The notes under the pieces: model-generated
Told to the model about the DNA's origin: nothing
Database searches by the model: none
Seen by the model: the letters and a program-made list of their open reading frames with translations, nothing else
From: Neoarius graeffei
Lineage: Eukaryota > Chordata > Actinopteri > Siluriformes > Ariidae
DNA length: 64,000 bases
Assembly: GCF_027579695.1 (NCBI RefSeq)
Contig: NC_083577.1
Location: 29,571,698 to 29,635,697, forward strand
Direction: 5' to 3'
Translations under genes and position numbers: made by a program
Shown here: in pieces, positions 10,165 to 20,587 of the stretch
Numbering within the stretch: position 1 is the stretch's first letter
How the letters are laid out: each line of letters begins with the position of its first letter

Positions 10165-10576
10165 TTGAAGATTGAGAAGAAGAAGAAGAAGAAGAAGAAG
10201 AAGCCTTTGTCACATGTACACTCAACAACAGTGAAATTCCTCTCTGCATTGAACCCAACTGAAGTAGTGAACACGCACAAGTGAGCAATGAACACACATA
10301 CCCAGAGCAGTGGGCAACTATGCTACAGCATCTGGGGAGCAGTTGGGGGGTGGGTGCCTTGCTCAAGGGCACTTCAGCCCAACCATGGCTGCCCCATGTT
10401 AACCTAAACTCATGTATTTGGACTGTGAGGGAAACCAGAGCACCCGGAGGAAATCTATGCAGACATGGGGAGAGCATGCAAACTCCACACAGAAAGGCCC
10501 CCATTGGCCACTGGGCTCGAACCCAGAACCTTCTTGCTGTGAGGCAACAGTGCTAACCACGATACCACCGTGCTAC
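10165..10576 (-). mobile_element. tRNA SINE with (CTT)n tail
   Basis: Minus strand: a tRNA-like head (GTGGTTAGCACTGTTGCCTC and GGTTCGAGCC near 10510-10560), then a body with AAGTGCCCTTGAGCAAGGCA. The element ends in a CTT microsatellite, seen as the GAAGAA run at 10168-10203. It shares its head with the Mermaid-type copies but has a different body and tail. Confidence 0.8.
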
Positions 10577-11225
10577 AGGCTGCAGATACAAACGAACACA
10601 AAACTCGGGTCCTTGACCAGTCTACCACACCATAGGATTAAAAAAAAGAAAATGCACATTGCAGCTTGTAACAATACCCCATTCAGAATAATTTGATAAA
10701 ATGTATTCGATTAGCATGCAAAACACTCCAGAATGAACAATTGCTTTATTCAACATGGTCTCAGCTCACTCATTACAACATATGATAACACTGCAGGTGC
10801 TGGAGTTAGAATAATACACTTTTTGAATAGGCCTATGATTTAACAGAAAACAACCTGCACTATAAACAATCTCAATGTCCTGACTGTATTTTACTGTCAT
10901 TATGATCTTTCATAAATCAATTTATTATTACTTTTAATCGAATCAACTTCATTTACTCTTTACTGAAAATCAACATACCTGGCTTTGAATTAATATATAA
11001 TAATAAAACACATTACTGCTTATGTAATTACATCATGGTGTGTGTGGTTACATATGAATCAAAATACAATAATCATAAACCAAATTATTGTTTATATGAT
11101 GACATCAAGGCATGTGTGTATGGTTACATATGTATGTGGTTACATTAAGGATATAAAATCACCATATAATGTATGCTGGTGAATTCAGGGTTTGTTAGGA
11201 ATTAAAGTATGTAGCCGAGAGCGAC
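10577..11225. other. Unassigned AT-rich sequence
   Basis: AT-rich with partial internal repeats around TGTGTGTGGTTACATATG (about 11038-11146). No gene, RNA or element boundary is recognised. Confidence 0.4.
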
Positions 11226-11382
11226 CATATATAAAGGATATTACACGGTGGTGCAAAGATATAAAGTTTATCTTCGAGTGGTGAATATATTGAGCGAATT
11301 GAGCGAGTGAAATATTTTTCAACACGAGAAGATTAACTTCATATCTTCGCAACACTGTGTAATGTTCTTTACATTATATGGA
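11226..11382. mobile_element. Short palindromic MITE
   Basis: About 50-bp inverted arms: TAAAGGATATTACACGGTGG onwards pairs with the reverse complement of CAACACTGTGTAATGTTCTT. The sequence between them includes GAGCGAATTGAGCGAGTGAA. No coding capacity. Confidence 0.75.
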
Positions 11383-11444
11383 CACATTCACAAAAAAAAC
11401 GCAAGTTAATCAAAATAATTCTAAGCATGCAATGTATCATTAAA

Positions 11445-11509
11445 ATTAAAGATACCTAAAGATCCTCCTACTTGAGTGCTCTGTAAGAGTGAATCAGATC
11501 AGTTGGCAT
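11445..11509 (+). pseudogene. Fragment of a TRIM B30.2 C-terminus
   Basis: It is collinear with the end of the B30.2 exon at 52962-53025 (AGTGCTCTGTAAGAGTGAA, then CAGATCAGTT). The stop codon is altered (TTGG for TTAG) and there are frame-disrupting differences upstream. Nothing further upstream in the gene is present. The homology continues into the 3' flank as far as about 13954, so this is the tail of a lost tandem TRIM copy. Confidence 0.8.
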
Positions 11510-11691
11510 TGATGTTTTATTCCAGTTCATTAATAAAATACTGCATTTTAAAAGTCTAGTGTTCTTTGTGCAAGTCTCCCCTCCCCCCTTTTGGAAACCC
11601 TGAATCACACACTGATTTTTTTTTTAAACTGAATCAACTCAAAATATTGACAGAATATCTTGAAATAATGAATTAACTCAAATAATAAGAT

Positions 11692-12420
11692 TTATTTTTT
11701 TTTGCAATCCAAATCCTGCGCTCTGATTGGCTGGCGAGCGGGTCTGTATCCTACGATATGGACCCCGGTTACGGACCTCTGGCGACTCGCTTGTTCACAA
11801 CAACAACAAACATAGTAGCATTTTTTGTCAACATTTATCTTTTTTTAATAAGATTTATTTATAAGATTATCAAAAATCTTAATTTTTGCCAGCATTTCTC
11901 AGGAGAATTGCATTAATTTTACAGCATGGATAGCGATAACGACAATGTTCACAGCAAAAGCGAGTTTTACTACCCTGAGGAAGAAGAAATCAAAGAAAAC
12001 ATTTCAGGAGAAAACCAAAAACCTCTAACTTGCTAACGCCGAGCAAAAACATGGCTGAATCCTGAATGACTCAATTTTGTATAAATAGGGGACTACATAG
12101 GCGGCAAAATGTAGTTTTTTTCCTGCCATGGAAGTGCACTTGTATACTGAGGAGGAAGCCATTTGCATTACAGCCATGAATGAGGATTCAAAATGGCGGC
12201 TCGGCTCGGTTTTCCCTTTCGGGCGCTCTCGTTTTCTGTTAGAATTTGGTAAAGAAAAAAATAAATATATTATTTACCAGCTTAAGGTTGGTCCGTATGG
12301 TGAAATACCGTGACCTCGGCCTTGAATACTGACCTCAGCCCAGAGGGCCTCGCTCAGTACTTTCAAGACCTCGGTCACGGTATTTCACCATACGGACCTC
12401 CCAGCTGGTAAATAACATAT
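11692..12420. mobile_element. Unclassified insertion with terminal palindrome
   Basis: About 730 bp absent from the paralogous flank at 53 kb. It holds a short open frame at 11926-12036 (37 codons with stop, acidic, starting MDSDNDNVHSKSEF) that looks like the start of a transposon protein. It ends with an inverted repeat at 12270-12415 around GGTCCGTATGGTGAAATACC. Class not determined. Confidence 0.55.
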
Positions 12421-12556
12421 ATATCTTAAAATATATTTTGAAAATATGAGAGTCAAAATAATAAGACACTGTCTTGAAATAACAAGGTATTAACTCAAAA
12501 TTAGGACACAGCATTTCAGTAAAATCATGAAAGTGTGTTTAAATGCAGCATGAGCT

Positions 12557-12956
12557 TGTCAGAGTGCAGGCACTGATGGATGTATGTGCAGAAGACAGCG
12601 GGATGCAAACAGTAAACAAAGCCAAGACAAGAGACTGAAATCGGGGTCGGTAAACTAGCATGGGTCGGGCGATCGGCGAACAACGTAGTAGAGGAAAAAC
12701 AAAGAGGAAAACCGTGAGAGGATAAGCAGAAGTCATAAATATGAAAGGCAATCAGAAAGATACAAGGCTTGGTATGAACTGAGGGAGCAGAACGATATTT
12801 CAGACTGGAGTAGTGTGAGAGAGTGGCTTAAGTAGGGAGAGAGGTGATTAGGAAGATGCATGACAGCTGTGATCAGTAATTGTGAGACAGAGGGCGCTGT
12901 GAGTCTTGGGGATTGCAGTTCTCGGAGTCAGAGCGTTATCAGCAGGTTTACTGACA
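12557..12956 (-). mobile_element. Solo LTR of a sushi-ichi-like element
   Basis: The segment is 400 bp, TGTCAG...CTGACA, with a perfect 5-bp TSD, GAGCT, at 12552-12556 and 12957-12961. Its reverse complement aligns with the LTRs at 29994 and 41665: GCCGATCGCCCGACCC, GCTAGTTTAC and AGTGCCTGCA occur in the same order. It is therefore the recombination product of a relative of the 29994-42077 element. Confidence 0.85.
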
Positions 12957-13170
12957 GAGCTGAAAAGATTATTTAATTTTATTGACGTATTTTAAATAGT
13001 TTTAAATAAATTGAGAATTGAAAGCTCATGTCTTTACTGTATTTGTACAGTTTCCCTCCACCAGCAGTTTGTGGTTTTGTAAAGATCAGATGGATTTGTA
13101 TGTTAAGGCTGCATTAGGTGATGATTCACAAGTTCAAATCAATTCTGAGTGAAATAAATTCACTTTGTTC

Positions 13171-13550
13171 ATCTCATCTCATCTCATTATCTCTAGCCGC
13201 TTTATCCTTCTACAGGGTCGCAGGCAAGCTGGAGCCTATCCCAGCTGACTATGGGCGAAAGGCGGGGTACACCCTGGACAAGTCGCCAGGTCATCACAGG
13301 GCTGACACATAGACACAGACAACCATTCACACTCACATTCACACCTACGGTCAATTTAGAGTCACCAGTTAACCTAACCTGCATGTCTTTGGACTGTGGG
13401 GGAAACCGGAGCACCCGGAGGAAACCCACGCGGACACGGGGAGAACATGCAAACTCCGCACAGAAAGGCCCTCGCCGGCCCCGGGGCTCGAACCCAGGAC
13501 CTTCTTGCTGTGAGGCAACAGCGCTAACCACTACACCACCGTGCCGCCCT
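13171..13550 (-). mobile_element. DANA/Mermaid-type SINE
   Basis: Full-length, minus strand, tail (GATGA)n-like, head CGGCACGGTGGTGTAGTGG. It is flanked by a perfect 10-bp TSD, CACTTTGTTC, at 13161-13170 and 13551-13560. The empty site is visible at 53680-53690. Confidence 0.95.
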
Positions 13551-13954
13551 CACTTTGTTCATTCTGATATTAAAGATTGTTAATCTGCATAATGGGACAA
13601 TTAAAATATGCACAAATAAATATATCTGTAATCTGTGTAATGTTTATTATCAACAATTAAACTGTTTGTGACATTGACAGTTATATATTTGTACAGATGT
13701 GTGCAGTGGTTGTTATTATTTACATGATTAGTATCAGGGATGTGTTCAGTTTAATGTGTGTGTAAGTGATCACTGAGAGGATGTGGAAGAGAGAGAGGCA
13801 GGTGAGAGAGTCAGTCATTAAAGGTGTTAAAAGCAACATTTTTCTCAATGTTCTCTATCGTCATTTAACCGCAAGTTATATTTAACTCTCATCCATTATC
13901 CTTGGCTGCTGTATCATGTGGGTTAAAACATGACAAGATCTGTCTCGTCTATAA

Positions 13955-14163
13955 GACATGCAGGTTAGGTTAACTGGTGACTCTAAATTGACTGTAGGTG
14001 TGAGTGTGAATGGTTGTCTGTATCTACGTGTTAGCCCTGCGATGACCTGGCGACTTGTCCAGGTTGTACCCCACCTTTCGCCCAAAGTCAGCTGGGATAG
14101 GCTCCAGCTTACCTGCGACCCTGTAGGACAGGTTACGCGGCTACAGATAATGGATGGATGGAT
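13955..14163 (+). mobile_element. 5'-truncated DANA/Mermaid-type SINE
   Basis: It begins within the SINE body (GACATGCAGGTTAGGTTAAC), lacks the tRNA head, and ends in a GGATGGATGGAT tail. Confidence 0.85.
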
Positions 14164-14755
14164 TTGTCCTGACAAGTTTTCTGCCTCAAAGTGTTTTAAT
14201 AAACTAAACATTTTAACCCAACCTGTATATCCAGAACTGTGCACAAGCCTTTTTTCCCCACACCTTTAATCTGGATTATATTTGATGTGTAATTACACAT
14301 ACGAGTGACAAGTGTCAATTTCAGTTTTACTTTTCCAGCAGTTTCTTCGAGATCCAGACTTGTGTGTGTGTCGTGTAAAAACAAATCATATATAAAACTG
14401 TAGTTTGACTTCTCACACACATCTGGACCGTTATCCAATGTTTGATTAGTTCAATATTAGTGTATTTTTTGATTATTTTTTGGAATTTGTTCTTTGGAGG
14501 AGGTGGAGTTACAGTATACTGTGTGTTTATGTCACATGCGATGGAAAAAAAGGTCTCCTATCTCTGCTCTCCTTGTTTCCTCTGAGTGAGAATTGATACA
14601 TCCATAAAGATTTTATTTTATGGAAGGATGATGGATGCAGGAGCAAGAAATTAAGAAGGCATCAAGTCGAGTAGTGAGACGCTCCTTGTATCTTGATCCA
14701 TAAAGCTTATTAAGGCACAGCATTCCAATGTTTTTCTCAGAAGCCATTGCATGTA
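14164..14755. other. Unassigned sequence
   Basis: No recognisable gene or element boundary. Confidence 0.4.
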
Positions 14756-14858
14756 CAGTGCCCTTCACAATTATTGGCACCCCTTGTAAAGATGAGTGAA
14801 AAGCGTTAGAAAAAAATCCACCTTTTAGTGAAGTCGTTTCACTCACACTGAGAAAATG
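14756..14858. mobile_element. Tc1-type terminal repeat fragment
   Basis: It starts after a TA with CAGTGCCCTTCACAATTATTGGCACCCC-type sequence (key part ACAATTATTGGCACCCC), as at Tc1-like fish transposon ends. The same ACAATTATTGGCACCCC motif recurs at 23701. No transposase is attached here. Confidence 0.55.
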
Positions 14859-14875
14859 AGGAACTAGAAAAGCAC

Positions 14876-15104
14876 TCGGAGAGCGCAGATCTCCGCCAAG
14901 AATCCTTTAAAAAAATCCGGGATGCAGAAGGTGATCCGGATCACCACCAAAATTTAATGGATTGTTACTTGTGCCCAGTCACACCTCTGGAAAAAATTTC
15001 AGAACAATCCGTTCATAACTTTTTCCGTAATGTTGCTAACAGACAAACCAACAAACAAACAAACCAACGCTACCGAAAACATAACCACCTTGGCAGAGGT
15101 AATA
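14876..15104. repeat. Interspersed repeat, copy 1 of 2
   Basis: It matches 23052-23264 closely (AAATTTAATGGATTGTTACT, ACACCTCTGGAAAAAATTTC, ACATAACC.CCTTG). It ends in CAAA/AAAC runs followed by a GAGGTAATAA-like end. It is probably the 3' part of a non-LTR element; the name is unknown. Confidence 0.65.
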
Positions 15105-15615
15105 AAGAAACTGCATGGTGGTGCGAAAGCTTGCTGAGGCAGGGAGCATGGGTGTGTGTGAGAAAGAAAGAGAGGAATTGAGGGGTAAGTAAAAAAAAAA
15201 AGTAATAAATGAGCTACATCCCATACCATTCGGCTAATTACACACAATGCCAACATCGCGTCGCTAAATATGCTAAATATGCTAAATGTTTGTAACTTTC
15301 GATAGCTTATACAACCCCGATTCCAAAAAAGTTGTGACAAAGTACAAATTGTAAATAAAAACGGAATGCAATAATTTACAAATCTCAAAAACTGATATTG
15401 TATTCACAATAGAACATAGACAACATATCAAATGTTGAAAGTGAGACATTTTGAAATTTCATGCCAAATATTGGCTCATTTGAAATTTCATGACAGCAAC
15501 ACATCTCAAAAAAGTTGGGACAGGGGCAATAAGAGGCTGGAAAAGTTAAAGGTACAAAAAAGGAACAGCTGGACGACCAAATTGCAACTCATGAGGTCAA
15601 TTGGCAATAGGTCAT

Positions 15616-15732
15616 TGTAACGGTTCAGCGTTCGTGGGTGGAGCACAGAGGACGGCAGGACAGAGATCAGGTTTGACAGCACGTTTATTTGCCACACTTT
15701 TCAGTCTAACAATTATGTATGCACTTTTCAGA

Positions 15733-15769
<37 letters not shown>

Positions 15770-15949
15770 TCAGCGCCTGGTTCAGCCAGAGCTCCTCTGC
15801 TCTCGCTCTCCCTCCTTAAGTAGGGCGCGGTAACTGGGAAGACACAAACACTGGTTAATTGCTCTCAGGTGTAGTGATTCTGCCACTCACCTTCCCCGAC
15901 TCCGCCCTCCTGTCACAGACCGGCGCTTGACCACGCCCCCGCTGCCACA
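15616..15949 (-). repeat. 3' LTR of Gmr1-like copy 2
   Basis: On the minus strand it runs TGTGGCAG to CCGTTACA, with a (CA/TG)n stretch at about 15741-15768. It is 334 bp and pairs with 20244-20587. Confidence 0.93.
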
Positions 15950-17219
15950 TACCCCCACCACCCGACTCAGGCCGGGCGGCTGTCCGGCCTTCAGCCGACT
16001 CCGCCCCCCCCCCTTGGCGGGAGAGGAAGTCCGCCACGACCATCTGCGCTCCCGGCCTGTGGACCACCTTGAAATTAAAGGGTTGGAGTGCCAGATACCA
16101 ACGGGTGATCCGCGCGTTGGCATCTTTCATGCGGTGGAGCCACTGGAGGGGCGCGTGGTCCGAACAGAGGGTGAAAGGGCGCCCCAGCAGGTAGTACCGG
16201 AGGGCGAGGACCGCCCACTTGATGGCCAGACACTCTTTCTCTATGGTGCTGTAGCGCCCCTCACGCACCGACAGCTTCCTGCTTATATACAGGACGGGGC
16301 GGTCCTCCCCCTCCACCTCCTGGGACAAAACCGCCCCCAGCCCTCTGTCTGACGCATCGGTCTGCAACATAAAGGGGAGAGAAAACTCAGGGGAGTGTAG
16401 AAGTGGCCCCCCACACAGTGCAGCCTTTACCTCTGAAAAAGCCCGCTGGCATTGCTCCGTCCACTGGACCGGATCTGGTGCCCCCTTTTTAGTGAGATCA
16501 GTCAGCGGGCTGGTGACGTCTGAATAATTAGGTATAAACCTACGATAATAGCCAGCCAGCCCCAGGAACTGTCTCACCCCCTTTTTGGTCTTGGGCCTCG
16601 GGCAGGCCACAATCACTGCGGTCTTATTAATTTGGGGACGCACCTGCCTGTTGCCCAAGTGGAAGCCCAGATACCATACTTCCACCCACCCAATCGCACA
16701 CTTCTTTGGGTTGGCTGTGAGACCCGCCCGCCTCAGCGACCTAAGGACGGCCCTTAGGTGTTCCAAGTGCCTCGGCCAGTCATTACTATATATGATGATG
16801 TCATCCAGATAGGCGGCTGCATAGGTGGCGTGGGGGCGGAGGACCCGATCCATCAGCTGCTGAAACGTAGCGGGCGCCCCAAACAGCCCAAACGGAAGTG
16901 TGACGAATTGGTGTAACCCAAACGGTGTGGAAAAGGCCGTTTTTTCTCGGGATAGTGGAGTCAAGGGGATCTGCCAATATCCCTTTGTCAAATCCAGTGT
17001 TGAATAAAAGCAAGCCATGCCTAGTCGATCTTGCAGCTCGTCAATACGAGGCATTGGGTACGCGTCAAATTTAGACACCGCGTTGACTTTCCTATAGTCC
17101 ACACAAAACCGGACCGACCCGTCGGCCTTGGGTACCAAGACCACCGGGCTGCTCCAGTCACTGTGGGACTCCTCGACAATGCCCATTTCAAGCATGGTCT
17201 GAAGTTCTTCCCGAACCAC
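15855..17219 (-). pseudogene. pol: RT-RNase H of Gmr1-like copy 2
   Basis: This open frame of about 450 codons lacks only the first RT residues because of the T-run frameshift at its 5' side. It shows VLVPKADGSVRFCVDYRKVN, LDLTKGYWQIPL, the active-site YLDDIIIYS, and the connection QFLGLAGYYRRFIPNY. RNase H follows, with TDASDRGLGAVLSQ, SRKLSVREGRYSTIEKECLA and SDHAPLQWLHRM, and it ends at VVADFLSR. It is the most intact polymerase of the three copies. The frame formally runs on into the 3' LTR. Confidence 0.88.
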
Positions 17220-18725
17220 CTTTTTTTTTGTGTTCGGGTAGCCTGTAAGGGCAGCTACGCACTACCACCCCCGGGGGCGTCTCGATGTGGTGCTCTATGA
17301 GGTTAGTGCGACCGGGCAGGGGCGAGAACACATCCGAAAACTCGGCCTGCAACTGGGCGACCTCCGTGAGTTGGGTCGGGGAGAGGTGGTCTCCACAGGG
17401 GACCGGAGAGGTACGTGATGCCAATGTCCCCTTTTGAACCTCTGGCCCCAGCTCCGCCTTCTCCAGAACCACCGACACCAACGCCACGGGGACCTCCTCA
17501 TTCCAGAGTTTAAGCAGATTGAGGTGGTAAATCTGTAGCGCCCCACCCCTGTCCGTTTGCCTCACCTCATAGTCGACGTCCCCGACTCGCCGTGTGACCT
17601 CAAAGGGTCCTTGCCACTTGGCGATCAATTTGGAGCTCGACGTGGGCAATAGTACGAGTACCTTATCTCCCGGTGTGAACTTTCTAAGGCGCGTACCCTT
17701 GTTGTACAGGCGGGCTTGCCGTTCCTGGGCCTGCCGCAAATTCTCCTGAGTTAGGTGGGTGAGCGTGTGGAGTTTTGCGCGCAGGTCCATAATGTACTGA
17801 ATTTCATTCTTACTTTGTGAAGGTCCCTCCTCCCAATTTTCCCGCAGCACGTCCAGGATGCCGCGCGGCTTATGCCCATATAATAATTCGAATGGGGAGA
17901 ACCCCGTGGAGGCTTGGGGGACCTCTCGCACTGCAAACAGCAAGGGTTCGAGCCACTTATCCCAATTACGTGCATCCTCACTTATGAATTTCTTAATAAT
18001 ATTTTTGAGGGTGCGGTTGAATCGTTCCACTATACTGTCCGTTTGTGGGTGATACACGCTGGTGCGGATCGGCTTAATCCCCAATAACCCATACAGTTCG
18101 CGCAGTGTTCGTGACATAAACGTAGTGCCTTGATCAGTCAGAATCTCTTTCGGGATTCCAACTCGGGAGATGACGTGGAAGAGTGCCTCTGCAATACTGC
18201 GTGCTGAGATATTGCACAGAAGCACTGCTTCCGGGTATCGTGTTGCATAGTCCACCAGAACTAATATAAAGCGGTACCCTCGTGCTGACCGATCTAATGG
18301 CCCGACGAGATCCATCCCAATTCTCTCAAATGGGGTCTCGATTAACGGTAGAGGGCGCAAAGGCGCTTTTGGAATGGCCGCTGGATTTACTAACTGGCAT
18401 TCGCGGCATGCCGTACACCACCTATGGACATCGCCGCGAATCCCCGACCAATAGAATCGGGCCATTATTCGGGCTAGTGTTTTATCCTGCCCCAAGTGTC
18501 CAGCCATGGGATTAAAGTGAGCCGCCTGGAATACCAATTCCTGGCGGCCCTTCGGAATTAAAAGCTGCGTGACTCGCTCTTTAGTTTGAGTGTCCTGCGT
18601 CACTCGGTATAATCTATCCTTCATAATCGCAAAGTAGGGGAAGGACGGGGTGGCGTTCGGCTGGAGCGTTTGACCATCGATTATTCTCACTTGGTCAAAC
18701 GCATGCCGCAGAGTCTCGTCTCGCG
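17188..18725 (-). pseudogene. pol: Integrase and pre-RT linker of Gmr1-like copy 2
   Basis: From RDETLRHAFDQ it runs through the HHCC finger (HFNPMAGHLGQ, WCTACRECQ) and the DDE core: Asp in GMDLVGPLD, Asp in ILTDQGTTF, Glu in SIVERFNRTLKN. Then follow the C-terminal GDKVLVLLP segment and the pre-RT linker ending PYRLPEHKKK. A run of nine T on the + strand near 17220 then shifts the frame out of RT. All catalytic residues are present. Upstream it is separated from gag-protease by the deletion at about 18720. Confidence 0.88.
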
Positions 18726-20197
18726 AGGGATTCCCCAATAGAGAGAGGAGGAGCCGGCGGCTCCTCACTCTGACGCGGAGATGACGTAGACGGCTCTGTG
18801 ACAGCTGCTCCCGCCAAAGCGACACCGGGACCTCCCCCTGTCAAATGGCAGGACCCACTCTCTACTAGGCGTGTCATTAAACCCCGAAATCCTGGCCAAT
18901 CAGTCCCCAAAATTAGAGAGTGGGTAAGGCGGGGATTAACCGCCGCCTTCACTATAAATTTTTCCCCTCTGAAAATAATGTGGACCGACACCAAAGGGTA
19001 GCTGTGAACATCCCCGTGCACACACAACACCTTCACCCCTTGTGCTCCCCCCAATGCCTCGTTTTGAACCAGGCTTTGGCGAATTGAGGTCTGATTACAA
19101 CCAGAATCCACCAACGCCTGATATGTAGCCCCTTGGATACTCACCGGTATGCGATACGCTCCGGCCCGATCGAGGGCGGCCTCTGGCGCGTCGGGGATCC
19201 AAACCACCGTGCCCACTTCCATTGCCGTGCACTGCTGTTGGAGGTGGCCCGGCTCCCCGCAGCGCCAGCAAACCGGCCCGGGCTTTCCCTCTGCACCGGT
19301 GATCTGGGGCTCACTCACCTGAGGTGGGGGAGAGACAAACACAGAAGGGAGAAATGGGAGGGCACCGCGGGTGCGGCGGGCCGGCTGGGGGGGTGCCGGC
19401 CCCCGCCTCCGGGGAGGGGGAATGGGGCGAGGACAGGACACAGGAGGAGGGGGAGAGAGAGAGAGAGAAGAGGAGAGAAGAGAAGATGCCATCTGCTGTC
19501 CTACTACCGGGACAGCCGCCAAATGGTCCATCGCCAGCTCGACTGCTCGATCCAGTGATGCCGGGCGGTGGCACCGGACCCACTCCGCAGTTCCTGCTGG
19601 CAAGCGAGCGACGAACTGTTCCAGCGCCACCTGGTCGAGGATTCCTTCAGCATCGCGGTTGTTGGCCCTCAGCCACCGCCAGCAGGCGTCCCGGAGCTGC
19701 TGGCCAAACGCGAACGGCCGGCCGACTTCCTCCAAGCGCAGCGCGTGGAAGTGCTGGCGCTGCTGTTCTGGAGTGCGCCCTACGCGCTGGAGGACGGCCC
19801 AGCGGAGGTCCGCGTAGGCCAGCCGGCGGCCGGCAGGGAGCTGTAGCGCGGCCAGCTGTACTTCTCCCGTGAGCAGGGGGAGGAGGCACGCCGCGCGCTG
19901 CTCCATCGGCCACCCCGAGGCTTCGGGGACTTGCTCAAAGAGCGTGATGAACGCCTCGGGGTCGTCCTGCGGGCCCATCTTGGTGACGTTGAGGGGAGAC
20001 GGGCCCGCGGTAGGAGCGCTGGTGGGCCCCGCCGACACGAGGAGGTGCCGGAACGCCTGGCGATCTTCTTGTTGGGCCAACACCAGGGCCTCGAACCGCT
20101 CTTCTTGCTCCTTTTGGAGGGTGAGTAGCGCCTGGTGCTGGCTTTGCTGGGCCGTGGCGAGGGCGTGGATCAGTTCAGTGAACGGGGAGGACTCCAT
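18695..20197 (-). CDS. gag: Gag-protease of Gmr1-like copy 2, SCAN-like capsid region
   Basis: The start is the ATG at 20197 (MESSPFTELIHALATAQQ), matching the gag start of copy 3. The open frame is about 500 codons. A Gln/Glu-rich N-terminal helix region is followed by a capsid part (MGPQDDPEAFITLFEQ). A SCAN-like stretch comes next, from QRQHFHALRLEEVGRPFAFG to VALEQFVARLPAGTAEWVRC, about residues 150-210. Then come a Pro/Ser-rich linker, a CCHC knuckle CWRCGEPGHLQQQC, and an aspartic protease with ALVDSGCNQTS. It would build the particle and cleave the polyprotein. The last residues are altered by the frameshifting deletion near 18720, so readthrough into pol is lost. Confidence 0.85.
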   Translation of the reverse strand: MESSPFTELIHALATAQQSQHQALLTLQKEQEERFEALVLAQQEDRQAFRHLLVSAGPTSAPTAGPSPLNVTKMGPQDDPEAFITLFEQVPEASGWPMEQRAACLLPLLTGEVQLAALQLPAGRRLAYADLRWAVLQRVGRTPEQQRQHFHALRLEEVGRPFAFGQQLRDACWRWLRANNRDAEGILDQVALEQFVARLPAGTAEWVRCHRPASLDRAVELAMDHLAAVPVVGQQMASSLLSSSLSLSPPPPVSCPRPIPPPRRRGPAPPQPARRTRGALPFLPSVFVSPPPQVSEPQITGAEGKPGPVCWRCGEPGHLQQQCTAMEVGTVVWIPDAPEAALDRAGAYRIPVSIQGATYQALVDSGCNQTSIRQSLVQNEALGGAQGVKVLCVHGDVHSYPLVSVHIIFRGEKFIVKAAVNPRLTHSLILGTDWPGFRGLMTRLVESGSCHLTGGGPGVALAGAAVTEPSTSSPRQSEEPPAPPLSIGESLARRDSAACV

Positions 20198-20243
20198 GGG
20201 GCTGTGAGGCTGCTGTGCTCCAGGTCCCGGGTTTTGGCACCAC

Positions 20244-20360
20244 TGTAACGGTTCCGCGTTCGTGGGTGGAGCACAGAGGACGGCAGGACAGAGATCAGGT
20301 TTGACAGCATGTTTATTTGCTACACTTTTCAGTCTAACAATTATGTATGCACTTTTCAGA

Positions 20361-20409
<49 letters not shown>

Positions 20410-20587
20410 AGCGCCTGGTTCAGCCAGAGCTCCTCTGCTCTCACTCTCCCTCCTTAAGTAGGGCGCGGTCACTGGGAAGACACAAACACAGGTTAATTGC
20501 TCTCAGGTGTAGTGATTCTGCCACTCACCTTCCCTGACTCCGCCCTCCTGTCACAGACCGGCGCTTGACCATGCCCCCGCTGCCACA
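20244..20587 (-). repeat. 5' LTR of Gmr1-like copy 2
   Basis: 344 bp. It differs from the 3' LTR by about eight substitutions and a longer CA run (about 20371-20406). The primer-binding site follows on the minus strand inside the element, beginning TGGTGCCAAAACCCGGGA near 20240. Confidence 0.93.

Larger units (their letters stand above)
11510..13954 (+). repeat. Duplicated TRIM 3' flank with three later insertions
   Basis: Blocks 11510-11691, 12421-12551, 12962-13170 and 13551-13954 match 53026-54075 in order. Shared text includes ACTCAAAATATTGACAGAAT, CAGATGGATTTGTATGTTAA and AGTGATCACTGAGAGGATGT. The gaps are an unclassified insert, a solo LTR and a SINE. Those three are absent from the 53-kb copy, so they post-date the duplication. 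Confidence 0.85.
15616..20587 (-). mobile_element. Gmr1-like Ty3/gypsy retrotransposon, copy 2 (youngest)
   Basis: It has full LTRs at both ends and a perfect 5-bp TSD, GTCAT, at 15611-15615 and 20588-20592. On the minus strand the order is gag-protease-integrase-RT-RNase H. The two LTRs differ by about eight substitutions plus CA-repeat length, so the insertion is fairly young. Only two frame breaks interrupt gag-pol: a small deletion near 18720 and a one-base slip in a T-run near 17223. It sits in the leader of the Tc1 element, upstream of the transposase ATG. Confidence 0.95.

Noticed and set aside
13202..13583. Recurrent open frames of 75-110 codons in Mermaid-type SINEs (also at 9466, 21911, 22200, 45420, 55638)
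   Set aside because: They are by-products of the same SINE read on either strand; the sequence is tRNA-derived and non-coding.
19324..19872. Long + strand open frames opposite copy 2 gag
   Set aside because: They are antisense shadows of a GC-rich coding region with no recognisable domain.
20198..20407. Upstream extension of the copy 2 gag frame with Cys-Val repeats
   Set aside because: It is translation of the LTR CA microsatellite; the conserved start is the ATG at 20197.
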